From contig OZ020269.1 in assembly GCA_963971225.1 (NCBI GenBank), positions 11,866,701 to 11,930,700 of the forward strand: DNA of 64,000 bases, given 5' to 3'. The notes beneath the pieces are model-generated. The model made no database searches and was not told where the DNA came from. It saw only the letters and a program-made list of their open reading frames with translations. This DNA comes from Melieria omissa (lineage: Eukaryota; Arthropoda; Insecta; Diptera; Ulidiidae). Below are positions 37,341-50,331 of the stretch, piece by piece; position 1 is the first letter of the stretch; the number at the start of each line of letters is the position of its first letter. A program made the translations under genes and the position numbers.

Positions 37341-39820
37341 ATCAAATCAAATCAAATCAAATCAAATCAAATCAAATCAAATCAAATCAAATCAAATTAA
37401 ATCAAATCAAATCAAATCAAATCAAATCAAATCAAATCAAATCAAATCAAATCAAATCAAATCAAATCAAATCAAATCAAATCAAATCAAATCAAATCAA
37501 ATCAAATCAAATCAAATCAAATCAAATCAAATCAAATCAAATCAAATCAAATCAAATCAAATCAAATCAAATCAAATCAAATCAAATCAAATCAAATCAA
37601 ATCAAATCAAATCAAATCAAATCAAATCAAATCAAATCAAATCAAATCAAATCAAATCAAATCAAATCAAATCAAATCAAATCAAATCAAATCAAATCAA
37701 ATCAAATCAAATCAAATCAAATCAAATCAAATCAAATCAAATCAAATCAAATCAAATCAAATCAAATCAAATCAAATCAAATCAAATCAAATCAAATCAA
37801 ATCAAATCAAATCAAATCAAATCAAATCAAATCAAATCAAATCAAATCAAATCAAATCAAATCAAATCAAATCAAATCAAATCAAATCAAATCAAATCAA
37901 ATCAAATCAAATCAAATCAAATCAAATCAAATCAAATCAAATCAAATCAAATCAAATCAAATCAAATCAAATCAAATCAAATCAAATCAAATCAAATCAA
38001 ATCAAATCAAATCAAATCAAATCAAATCAAATCAAATCAAATCAAATCAAATCAAATCAAATCAAATCAAATCAAATCAAATCAAATCAAATCAAATCAA
38101 ATCAAATCAAATCAAATCAAATCAAATCAAATCAAATCAAATCAAATCAAATCAAATCAAATCAAATCAAATCAAATCAAATCAAATCAAATCAAATCAA
38201 ATCAAATCAAATCAAATCAAATCAAATCAATCAAATCAAATCAAATCAAATCAAATCAAATCAAATCAAATCAAATCAAATCAAATCAAATCAAATCAAA
38301 TCAAATCAAATCAAATCAAATCAAATCAAATCAAATCAAATCAAATCAAATCAAATCAAATCAAATCAAATCAAATCAAATCAAATCAAATCAAATCAAA
38401 TCAAATCAAATCAAATCAAATCAAATCAAATCAAATCAAATCAAATCAAATCAAATCAAATCAAATCAAATCAAATCAAATCAAATCAAATCAAATCAAA
38501 TCAAATCAAATCAAATCAAATCAAATCAAATCAAATCAAATCAAATCAAATCAAATCAAATCAAATCAAATCAAATCAAATCAAATCAAATCAAATCAAA
38601 TCAAATCAAATCAAATCAAATCAAATCAAATCAAATCAAATCAAATCAAATCAAATCAAATCAAATCAAATCAAATCAAATCAAATCAAATCAAATCAAA
38701 TCAAATCAAATCAAATCAAATCAAATCAAATCAAATCAAATCAAATCAAATCAAATCAAATCAAATCAAATCAAATCAAATCAAATCAAATCAAATCAAA
38801 TCAAATCAAATCAAATCAAATCAAATCAAATCAAATCAAATCAAATCAAATCAAATCAAATCAAATCAAATCAAATCAAATCAAATCAAATCAAATCAAA
38901 TCAAATCAAATCAAATCAAATCAAATCAAATCAAATCAAATCAAATCAAATCAAATCAAATCAAATCAAATCAAATCAAATCAAATCAAATCAAATCAAA
39001 TCAAATCAAATCAAATCAAATCAAATCAAATCAAATCAAATCAAATCAAATCAAATCAAATCAAATCAAATCAAATCAAATCAAATCAAATCAAATCAAA
39101 TCAAATCAAATCAAATCAAATCAAATCAAATCAAATCAAATCAAATCAAATCAAATCAAATCAAATCAAATCAAATCAAATCAAATCAAATCAAATCAAA
39201 TCAAATCAAATCAAATCAAATCAAATCAAATCAAATCAAATCAAATCAAATCAAATCAAATCAAATCAAATCAAATCAAATCAAATCAAATCAAATCAAA
39301 TCAAATCAAATCAAATCAAATCAAATCAAATCAAATCAAATCAAATCAAATCAAATCAAATCAAATCAAATCAAATCAAATCAAATCAAATCAAATCAAA
39401 TCAAATCAAATCAAATCAAATCAAATCAAATCAAATCAAATCAAATCAAATCAAATCAAATCAAATCAAATCAAATCAAATCAAATCAAATCAAATCAAA
39501 TCAAATCAAATCAAATCAAATCAAATCAAATCAAATCAAATCAAATCAAATCAAATCAAATCAAATCAAATCAAATCAAATCAAATCAAATCAAATCAAA
39601 TCAAATCAAATCAAATCAAATCAAATCAAATCAAATCAAATCAAATCAAATCAAATCAAATCAAATCAAATCAAATCAAATCAAATCAAATCAAATCAAA
39701 TCAAATCAAATCAAATCAAATCAAATCAAATCAAATCAAATCAAATCAAATCAAATCAAATCAAATCAAATCAAATCAAATCAAATCAAATCAAATCAAA
39801 TCAAATCAAATCAAATCAAA
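37341..39820. repeat. 2,480-bp nearly perfect (AAATC)n array
   Basis: About 496 units of AAATC (read ATCAA in the printed phase). Only two blemishes are visible: one ATTAA unit near 37396 and one single-base loss near 38230 that shifts the phase. The rest is exact. Such uniformity means either very recent expansion or continuing homogenisation. Its true length in the genome may differ from the assembly, because arrays of this kind collapse easily. Confidence 0.98.
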
Positions 39821-40215
39821 TAAAATAAAATAAAATAAAATAAAATAAAATAAAATAAAATAAAATAAAATAAAATAAAATAAAATAAAATAAAATAAAA
39901 TAAAATAAAATAAAATAAAATAAAATAAAATAAAATAAAATAAAATAAAATAAAATAAAATAAAATAAAATAAAATAAAATAAAATAAAATAAAATAAAA
40001 TAAAATAAAATAAAATAAAATAAAATAAAATAAAATAAAATAAAATAAAATAAACTAAAATAATATAAAATCAAATAAAATAAAATCAAATAAAATAAAA
40101 TAAAATAAAATAAACTAAAATAATATAAAATCAAATAAAATCAAATAAAATAAAATAAAATAAAATAAAATAAAATAAAATAAAATAAAATAAAATAAAA
40201 TAAAATAAAATAAAA
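39821..40215. repeat. (AAAAT)n right border of the block
   Basis: About 79 units of AAAAT. A 30-bp variant segment (TAAACTAAAATAATATAAAA and then TCAAATAAAA) occurs at 40051 and again at 40111, exactly 60 bp apart, so a 12-unit segment was duplicated as a block. Confidence 0.97.
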
Positions 40216-42678
40216 TGAATTTGAACCGCTCTTATATTCCGGAAGAGTTTGAAATAACATGTTATCGATATGAATTGCTTTAAATTGAGATATCCGAAAT
40301 TTTTGGATATTTTAAGTTTTTTAGCGTATAGTCATATTTCACTATAAACTTACCTGTTTATCTTTTTATGAAACGTATGAGAATGCATCATGTGGAATAG
40401 ATATGGAATGTATTATTTTGAGAAGTAAAATCAATTTCACAACTCCACTGGAAATCATTCACGGAATCGGATATCTCTTTACTATTACACTTTCTTTAGA
40501 ATACGTTTCGTATGACTAACATTTATTCACTCACAGTTCAAATCACAAAATTGTTACTTTTTCTATGCTAATCATATGAATTGAAATGCAAGTTTTATTT
40601 CCAAAAATTATACGATTTCCAGTTTACAGTTTTCATAACCACATACAACATTTGTGATAGAATCATCACACATTCACAAAAACACGCGGACACAATTTCA
40701 ATACAACGCAAGTTAAATGTAATTTTGCACAATAAACAAATTTCACAAGTTTCTATGGTTTTTCTATGCAATGCCTTAGATTTTTTTCTATATAATTCAC
40801 ATATTTAGCGATCCAACCATGGTTAGATTTCGCAGTATGCACTTTCGTGCTAATACGGACTGTATTTTCTTTCAATATGCATATTTCTCATACAGCATTT
40901 GGTTGGAAAATATTATGTGCAACGCAGTCAGTTCTGCGAATTGCAAAACTCAATTGGCATTGTGGAAATTTTAGAACAGAACATCACTTTACCTGCACCT
41001 CAGATAAATGTGTGTGTGTGTCTACAACAAACAACACTTTAGCATATAAATTGCTGGTAGTAAAAACAACTAAGGTTAGCTGCATAAAAACGAAAATTTC
41101 ATTGTTTCATTGTGCTGGACAGTTGAAGCGCTTTTAATAGTTTTTCACATAAGTAGAAACTTTTTTCGGGATCAAGGTTAAAGATTCCCGCCTTTAACTA
41201 AAATCAACCTATTTTCATGCACTTTATATTTCTTATGCCAGTCACTCACAATTCAATAATGCATAAAATTATTCGAAAATATAAATGGATAAATAATCGA
41301 CAGCATAATTCACTGCTTATCATTATTATGTATGGTTGGAATTTATGAAAAGAAAGAGCAAAGCAGTCACCATCAACAACATAAAGAACAACAACAATGA
41401 GAATATTTGTCACAATCAATGCACAAATGCTGCTTTATATGCGCATAACTTGAGCGAGCCTAGAACAATAACAACAACAACATGCATATACGCATATGTT
41501 GAACTGTTTGTGGCGCATTCGCATTTTCGCCTATCAGCGACATTATTGACACATCACACATGACGGATTTCCGATGGTGCTCAGCAAGCTTTTGAGTGAG
41601 ATGCCCAAAACATAGAAGAAGCTGCGCTGAGTCAAGCAGTGCTTTGCATTTCACCAAAACAAAATCTTTGGAAATTCAGAACACAAAACATGCAAAGGCA
41701 GTTGATACGAAAACGAAGCAAAGCAGAGCTTAGAATATGTCAAAAACAGCAGAGATACATAGGACACAGAAACACAAACATAAATTCGTATAGGAATTTG
41801 GACGCATAGCAACTGAAAGTCAAGGGATCGCTGGGCACTTAAAGTGTTAGAAGAACCAACAGACACTATTTTCCATGGGCAGGACACCATGGCGTATGCG
41901 GCCACAAACATTCATACTTGTCACACTCGCTGCATGGTTAACTATGATGCACACATAAACAAGCATCCTTAGGTACGTCATGGACCTCACACACACACAC
42001 ACACACAGATCACTAACTGCTACACAATAACACAGCGTCGTATATTTAAACGCCCAGCCAATACTTGCGAATTGTGTATCCTATATTATTCATGTGCCTA
42101 GCATTAAAGTGTCAAAGAACGAGCCCCGCTATGAGGTGTGAAAGTTCAAATGGTAACGCATTCATATGTTAAGTGTGACTTTTGTGGCAACAGCTTGCCA
42201 CATATAGCTGCCACAAAGCATACATGTTATGTGTGTGAGTGCGTTTCTGCAATAAGTAAGTCAGCATTATTTTTGGTTGGTATATAAATTTGTCGTTTAG
42301 CCATACGAGCAAAACATTTCAACATACAAATCTATAAATCTTGCATGATTTGTTTGTTTTTTGAATGCTACTGCACTCTGCATGGCATTTCGATGCTGTT
42401 GACAATCTGCTGGTCAGCATGACCGCAGCACGAGGGAGTTTAAATTTGCATTTTGATGTTGTCATTGGACTTCTAATGTTATTCTTTTGGTTTGGGTTTG
42501 CGCATGTAAACGTATTGATGTATAAATTTGAGCTTTGCTTTCACTGATTTGATGAATTAATTTCAGCGCCAGCTGGTAGGAAAGTGACTATTTATCTTGG
42601 AGTGAAACACTTTTAAAATGGATTTTTTTATATTAAGCAATTAACATCATAAAGTCCAGAGACATAAAATAATTATGA
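40216..42678. other. Non-coding DNA, no gene recognised
   Basis: AT-rich unique sequence. A TATCGATA word (DRE/BEAF-type core) lies at 40263-40270 beside the array end, possibly by chance. A CA tract lies at 41990-42007. No coding signature was found. Confidence 0.5.
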
Positions 42679-43087
42679 TCAATGTTAGGTTAGGTTGCGG
42701 TGGCTGCCTCTATAACAGACACACTCGGAGGCCTGAAAGGCCCATTGTGATACCACATATTTCACCCGTTTTTGAACTGTGTATGCAACACTGTTTTGCC
42801 AACATATGTTACAGCACACATTTCAAGCGGATGGGGAAAGGGGGGGGGACCTACAGTTTAACGCCGAATCCGAACGGCGATTGGCAGTTTTTCGTTCACA
42901 CTTGGAGGTTTTGCCATTGCCTGCCAAGAGCGCACTTGTGCGATTCTTGTAATTCTCATTCCCTTCATGTGGATAGCGATAGAAGTAGATGAGTTGTTCA
43001 CCAGCCCGAGCCAGGAATCGAACCTGGAGCCTTTGGTATGAGAAGCCAGCGCGCTACCCGCTTGACTATCGAGGCCGGCTCAATGTT
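42679..43087 (-). mobile_element. tRNA-derived SINE with LINE-like 3' tail and 8-bp target duplications
   Basis: Body 42687-43079 on the minus strand, flanked by TCAATGTT at 42679-42686 and 43080-43087. Head: GCCGGCCTCGATAGTCAAGC with the A box at about 43057-43071 and the B box GGTTCGATTCC at 43014-43024. The middle has CCGTTCGGATTCGGCGTTAA before ACTGTAGGTCC, the same central domain as the SINEs at 4294 and 34816. The tail reads GGTATCACAATGGGCC, then GAGGCAGCCACCGCAACCT and AACCTAA. This matches the 3' end of the LINE at 50233. Because the duplications enclose head, core and tail, it is one element and not two nested insertions. Confidence 0.86.
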
Positions 43088-45968
43088 CTTAGAAATACAA
43101 AAATTGCCTTTAAAATATTTTTACAAATATTGCTTTTTAATAATTATTTTCAAAAAAAAACGTGGCCTGTAACTATTATCATCTAATAAATATTTTAACG
43201 TTGCTTGTAATAAATGTTATGAGAAAAAGCATCCTCGTCCTCGATAATTGCACTGCACAACACAAAAAAATAACAAGGTTCTGACAACGAATTCTGGATA
43301 GGGGACCAAAAAAAATATACGTGTATCACCCTTTTCAAAGTTTACGTCTGAGTTTTTTTTAGGGGGGTCAAAGCTGTTCCCATTTTTGCGCATTCTTATG
43401 GTGAATCGGCATACGAAACCCATGTAACCTCACATTTTAGGTATATGATGTGTTCTGCAATTTGATGTAAAATACTACGAAGAACATTTTTGTGGAGCAT
43501 TTTAATCCTGTAGCTCCTATTTTTATGGGTCAATTTGACCCTTTTTTTTTTAATGCCAAAAATATCCAGTAAACAGGACTTTTTAAGAACAAAATGTGCC
43601 ACGAAATTATTCGCCATAAAATTCTACTATAGGCCACTGAATACATCAAAGCTCAGATATTAACTTAAACGCCAGAATTAAGCCAAAACTGAAAATGTGT
43701 TTAAGTGTTTATTTCGTATTTAATCAAAATTGGTACTAAAATATCCTACAATCCTACAATCGTAAATGGCTGTTTTCAGGTATTTGCAATTTAATTTCAA
43801 TAAACAAAACCCTGATTCACAGAAAAAGAAAAATTCTTTGGACTCTTGGATTTGAACCAACCAATTTACAACCTTCGGAATTGAAACTTGTACACTCACA
43901 TTGAGTTTCAGTGGTTTTCTTACCATTTGTAAAACAAAAGCGTAAACTATATGAGAGAGAGAGAAAGAGATCAACTTTCAGCTGACCAGCCAATATTGAT
44001 TATATTTGTGACTAGTTTTGTAAAATAAAAGCAGTAAAAGTCATTCGTAAATATTGCTGATTGACAACTGACAATAGATCAACTTTTGTTTTTTTTGTTA
44101 TGTGTGATGAATTTTTCATACTTTCATCAATAATTCTCGATTTTAAGGATTTCCCATCATTCGTTGAGTACATTTCATGCTCATTTATTAAATCATTTGC
44201 ATAGTCATTCTTAGCAAATCACACTCCTAGAGTGCAGTGAAAAAAACCTTAACTCTCTAAAGTACATTTGCACAATTGTCCTTGTAAATTTGTGCAACTT
44301 ACAACAGCAAAACTTTTACCTTTAACCGTTTCAGCAGCTGCTTAGCTTAAACTCTTAAGTCATTGCTTCTGCTTTTTATAAGAATTTTTTTCAAATGTTT
44401 TGCCTTATCCCAAACGAAACACGAACGCGCATAACATTGGCACATGTCACAGGGAATGCAAGAAGAGCAGGGAAAAAATTTAAAATATCACACTGCAGCG
44501 CAAATCGGAAACTTACCTTAACTTATCATTATTGCATGCGAGTGTAAGTCAGTGTATGTGTGTGTCCCTGACTCTGTTCATTCGCAGTTCGGATTGAAAA
44601 GGATATCTGCACGAGCTCACGTGCCCTGTCAATTTGGTTCTTAGAGAGTGGAGTGTAGAAGAACACTTTGCAAGTACCCACTTGTAGTTTGTGCTACAGT
44701 GTGTCGAGGTCTCTTTTTTATTAAATTTTTCGTTTTTTTCTAATTTCACATTTATTTCCGTGCACACACAAACGAAAAGCAACTGGCATGGCTGGCATTT
44801 TCTTTGCATTGACGTTGGCTGGCTGCGTGTGGCGTGCGGCGTCTATGTTACCTGCTCGTAATATCGTTTTAGTACTGCTTTGCTAGTTGTTGTTGTTGTT
44901 TGCTTCAGCAAATAAATGGGATTTGTCATTTTGTAAATAAAATGTTCACTTTGAAATTGAGTTAAATTGCAGTCAAACGTACGCTCTGTGCATTTTAAAT
45001 GCCGGCGCTGTTCAACTTCCACAAACACACACACACACACATACACAAACATATGAACATAGCTACACAGGCGAATCATGACGCTATAAGCAGCCATATA
45101 CATACAACTCATACTTGACACTAACACTTTGCTTATTTCTTTCGGTGTGTATTGCTGAGTATCCTAAAGCGTTTGCTAGACATCGGCGCATGTGTGTGTG
45201 TGTGTGTGTTAAAAGAGTGTCGCTGCCTGCGTACAGCGCGTATGTCGCTGGTCATGTATTCAACTCAGTGTGTGTTGAATTATTTGAGAGTACAACAACA
45301 ACAACAAGAACAACATTAGAACATTCTCTTCTCATTTCTTTGCACATTTGAGGCGTCGCCTTTGCAAGTGTGTGTGTATGTTTTTTATATAAATGTCAGT
45401 AAAGGTCATTGAATGCACTGTCGTTCTGTGCAAAACTGCCCAACAGTCAACCAACGCATGAATAACTTTGTCCATTTGCTGCCATGGTCAACGCAAATAC
45501 TACTTCGCTCAGTTCAGTTTGCTGCAATTTTCAGATATTTCATGGCAAAAAAATTATATTTTTTTCTAAGACAGTTTTGAAGCTGTTCTGGCAATTTGAC
45601 AAACATTAAGTTAACAAATATTTGACTTTACAAAAAAGAATATCTTTGGAAGGTTTTTGCAATCTCATTTAAAAACCTATCGTTGGCGAAGTAAAGTAAA
45701 GAAAGTAAATATAGAAATTATGCTAGAAAGCTTAAATCAAAATAAATTTGGAGCTTGTTAAAACACGCAGTTTAAAATCAAATTTAGCAAAGTAAATAAA
45801 ATGATACAATATTGTCTAACATAGTTTTGGCAATCTGAAGAAAGAAGCAAGCAAAGTGATTCTTGTGCCAAACGTGCGCAAGAAAAAATATGAGAGATTG
45901 CTCTCATAAAAGGACCTTTCATTTATCACAAAGAGTCCTCAGGACAGAACCGACTGGTGCGCTTTGTT
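43088..45968. other. Non-coding DNA, no gene recognised
   Basis: AT-rich unique sequence with a GA tract near 43951-43970, a CA tract at 45025-45042 and a TG run at 45190-45209. A G-run/T-run patch lies at 43350-43370 and a GGGTCAATTTGACCC palindrome at about 43527-43541. No exon was recognised. Confidence 0.5.
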
Positions 45969-45970
45969 GG

Positions 45971-46798
<828 letters not shown>

Positions 46799-49084
46799 AT
46801 TTAAGTAAGGGACATTGTTTTCTAAATATTTGCATTAAGTATTTTATCTTTGCATTTGGATTTTTCAAAATCCTTCGTATTTGATTCAAAAGTTTATATC
46901 TACGAATATTACGGGACCCATTCTTCCGATGATTGGCATCACCGAGTTGGAAGAATGTAGAAAATACTAAAAAATGTGTCAGCAAAAACTAGGAGCATAT
47001 TCTATGCTTCTGTTCGACTAACTCCAGATTGTGTCTTAATCACTTAGGGAGTTCTTCTTTTCTGGGTAAGATGAGGTCTCCAAGACCGACATTTAGCAGT
47101 TGTTGATGTTTGTTAGAAACACTCACATTTTGTCAGATAATTGTTACATCAAGCTGCAACACTTAGAAGCTCTGACTAGCAGCGCAAAGGACCTAACAGG
47201 ATTTATGTGTGGCTGACCTGACATGTTAGCTTATCTTATCTGATTTTAAAATATAAATTGAAAAAACATTTTAATAAATAATTTCATAAAAAAATGTGTC
47301 TTACTTACTCGCTAAATTCTTGACTCTAGCACAAATTTCCACCATCAAAGGAGGTATTTTTTCATGAAGTCTGAATCACTTTTCTTTCTCATCTCTACCA
47401 CAAATTTTTAACATTCAAAATTCCTTCCTATTCATCATTAAATACAATTTCAATTCAAATTTAAATAACTTTTTTTTACTTTTGTTGCTGTTAGTTAATT
47501 TTCTTTTCAATATAAAATTAAATACTTTTGATCAATAACTGTTACACGTAGCGTATAAGTAATCTTCTTAAAGCCCCCCGCGGCTATAAACTGGCATTTA
47601 TATATTTGAAGTATCGCAAAGCATTAACAGAATTTGAATGAGTTTAATTACAAACATGTGACGTATGCAATTCAAGTATTCACTTTAATGCGCCCTAAGC
47701 ACTCGGTGCATGCCGCATAAGTAAGCAAACCTTTCATACAGGCAAACACATTGAGCAACGTTCGCAATGAGGGGACGATGGTAATGTGTGTGTGTGTGTG
47801 GGGTGGAGGGACGTTATAAATATGTGGTTGTAAGCCCTAGTAAATATTTACATATAATCGTTTTATGTCTAGTAGGGTTAATCCATAAGTTGCACTTTGG
47901 CAAAAGTGGCAATGACAGAGGAAGCGCACTCGTAAGTGGCATTATGCAAATTTCCATGTGCTGAGGGTTTCAACGTGAAAGTGAGATAAGTATTTAAGGA
48001 GAATGTACTGAAATTGAGCGTTTAGATTTAAGTTCAATTTATTTTTTAAAGTAACTTTTAAACTTTTCTATAATTGATTTTATGTTTACTTAAACTATTT
48101 TCATTTATTAAAGTTTATTTTAAATCACTATTTCAACAAATGCGAATCCTTTCTTTGTCACATAATTTGACTATCGAAACATTTGGCAAGCATTTCCCTG
48201 GACAACTATTAAAAACTTCCTATTGCCTCTTAGGGCCGATAACAAAGTCGAAAAGAACCGCACGAAGAAGAATAAAAATCACACACACATAACCCCTCGA
48301 GCAATTTTGAAATAAAAACCAGCTCAATAGCACCTGTCAACAAATGTCAACTCGGGCAAATACACAGGAGATAAAACGCCACACATCGCACGCCGCACGT
48401 CGCACCGACCTTTGCGCAGTTCCACTATAAATGCCGGCCGCCGTCGGCGCTGATTTCCTTCGTTATCGTTCCACCGACTTTCCTTGGAATTCGCCTCGAT
48501 ACATGCAAGAAACCACAAGTTGTTTGCGTGCGTAAAAGTGCCAACAACAAAACCATAAGTAAATTGTAACGTCGACAACAACAAAGAACGCAGCTAACCA
48601 CAACAATGAAAAGCAACAAAACAACAGACAATAAACAGCAACAAGAACGAAAGATTTACAAAGCAATCGTGTGGAGTAGAAAATGATGAACTGCAAAGGA
48701 TAGGAGAACTGTTGGGTTGACCTCCGTGTTGCGTCAGTGGAGGAGAACGAGAGAAAGGAGACTGGCGCAGGACGACATATTAACCCATTTCAATTATGGA
48801 GAAAACAAATATTTTGATGGGCCTCGAATATGCATATTTTACCACCAAAAGCACACACACGCACACACACACAGACTTACTATACAGTCGCCACACAAAC
48901 AAAAAACATGCGTAAATAAAATGGTTAAATTAATCAAGCAAGCCATATGGAATATTTTGGGCATTGCCCGAAAGGCATCCGGGTGAGAGAAGCGAGGCGC
49001 CACAGTAAAAGGACAAAAGCAAGTTAGGGGGAAAAGGCATATAGGAGATGAGAACATAGATGGGAGAATGGAAATGAAATGCGT
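46799..49084. other. Non-coding DNA, no gene recognised
   Basis: AT-rich unique sequence. A TG run lies at 47785-47799, a CAA-rich patch at 48540-48640 and a CA tract at 48850-48872. No gene signature was seen. Confidence 0.5.
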
Positions 49085-49670
49085 ATTCAAGCCTAACTAG
49101 AAAGAAGAAAAGCAGCTGGAGTAGGAAGTCGGTGAGGTTGATGAAAGAATAGAAGTAGAATTGGAATGAGGAATGAAAACAAAATTTGCCTAGTCAACAA
49201 AGTGACCGGAGATGAGAAGACAGATGAGAGCAGAGCAACGAAAGACAAATTTAAACCTACGCAGAAAGGAGAAGAACAGCTGGAGTAAGAATTTGCTGAG
49301 GTTGATGGAAGAATGGAGAGAGAATTGAAATGAGGAAGAAAAATAAAATTTGCCTAGTCAACAAACTGAACTGGAGATGAGAAGATATATGAGAAAAGAG
49401 GAACAAAAGGCGAATTCAAACCTACATAAGCAGAGAAAAGAAATGAGGCTGGAGCACAGGATTTTTTTTGGGGAACTTTTCAGCTCAGTTTCATTTGAAA
49501 CCACATTTTCGCCAGCAATTTTTGTGTTTTGAAGGCTGCGTTTGATCCTCTTTCTCCCCCTCTGTGCCACTGAGCTGAAGTATGAAGCTGGTGAGGTTGA
49601 CCAAACAATGGAAATAGAATTCGAATGAGGAAGGAAAACAAAATTTGCCTTGTCAACAAAGTGATTGCAT
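49085..49670. repeat. Three-copy tandem repeat of about 165-170 bp
   Basis: Units start near 49085, 49247 and 49412 and share AGCAGCTGGAGTA, GAGGTTGATG(A/G)AAGAAT, GAATTGGAATGAGGAA and AAAATTTGCCTAGTCAACAA. The third copy is split by an insert of about 120 bp (49450-49571), described separately. The region is purine-rich on the plus strand. Confidence 0.82.
49450..49571. mobile_element. Short MITE-like insert in the third tandem unit
   Basis: The insert interrupts the repeat at GCTGGAG. Its right end TCTGTGCCACTG is the complement of CAGTGGCACAGA, close to the CAGTGGCGCAGAGG end of the MITE at 16333-16490. Its left end (GCACAGGATTTTTTTTGGGG) loosely matches that element's left end. The flanks AGCTGAAG and (G)GCTGGAG could be a worn 8-bp target duplication. 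The comparison with the uninterrupted copies makes the insertion itself secure. The family assignment is less so. Confidence 0.5.
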
Positions 49671-49949
49671 AAATAAACAACAACAATAGTCATAGAAAGC
49701 TTTAAAATCAACATATGTCTATAAATAACCAAATTCTTATACTGCAAAGAGAAAGACTTGAAGTAATAAAATTGCGAATATCTGCGACTGATACTGAAAT
49801 GGGGTACAATGGATGCAAACCAAGGATCACTTGGGTGCTGATGTTTGTCAAGAACAATGAACGACAGAACAATGAGCCTGAAAGTATTAGAAAAAGTAGA
49901 AAACCTTCATTAATAGTTGGAAGACTGGGAAAAAGATATAAAATGGTAT

Positions 49950-50218
49950 AAAGAAAATAAAAGATAGAAAATATAATATAGAAAATAGAGAATAGAGAAT
50001 AGAAAATAGAAAATAGAGAAAAGAGAATAGAAAATAGAAAATAGAAAATAGAAAATAGCAAATAGAAAATAGAAAATAGAAAATAGAAAATAGAAAATAG
50101 AAAATAGAAAATAGAAAATAGAGAATAGAGTATAGAGAATAGAGAATACAGAATAGAAAAGAGAGAATATAGAATAGAGAATAAAGAATAGAGAGTAGAG
50201 AATAGCTAATATAGAAGG
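49950..50218. repeat. AATAGA-type purine-rich repeat, left part
   Basis: Degenerate AAAATAG / AGAATAG / AGAGAAT units. The same repeat resumes at 52093, so it was one array before the LINE inserted. The plus strand is almost free of C. Confidence 0.93.
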
Positions 50219-50331
50219 GGGAATAGAGTATAGGTTAGGTTAGGTTGGAGTGGCAGCCTCCTATGTGAGAAGCTCACTTAAGCACAACTTATGGCTCATT
50301 GTGATACCACGGTGGATGGCGCGACTCCCCC

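Noticed and set aside
37341..39820. A CRISPR array or centromeric satellite
   Set aside because: A pure 5-bp unit has no spacers; centromeric location cannot be told from sequence.
39811..40134. 107-codon minus-strand frame over the right AAAAT border
   Set aside because: Repeat translation.
40263..40270. TATCGATA as a DREF/BEAF site marking a promoter
   Set aside because: A single 8-bp word is expected by chance in this much sequence, and no transcript start is evident.
42683..42760. Separate 5'-truncated LINE fragment beside a SINE
   Set aside because: The 8-bp duplication TCAATGTT encloses both parts, so it is one element with a LINE-like tail.
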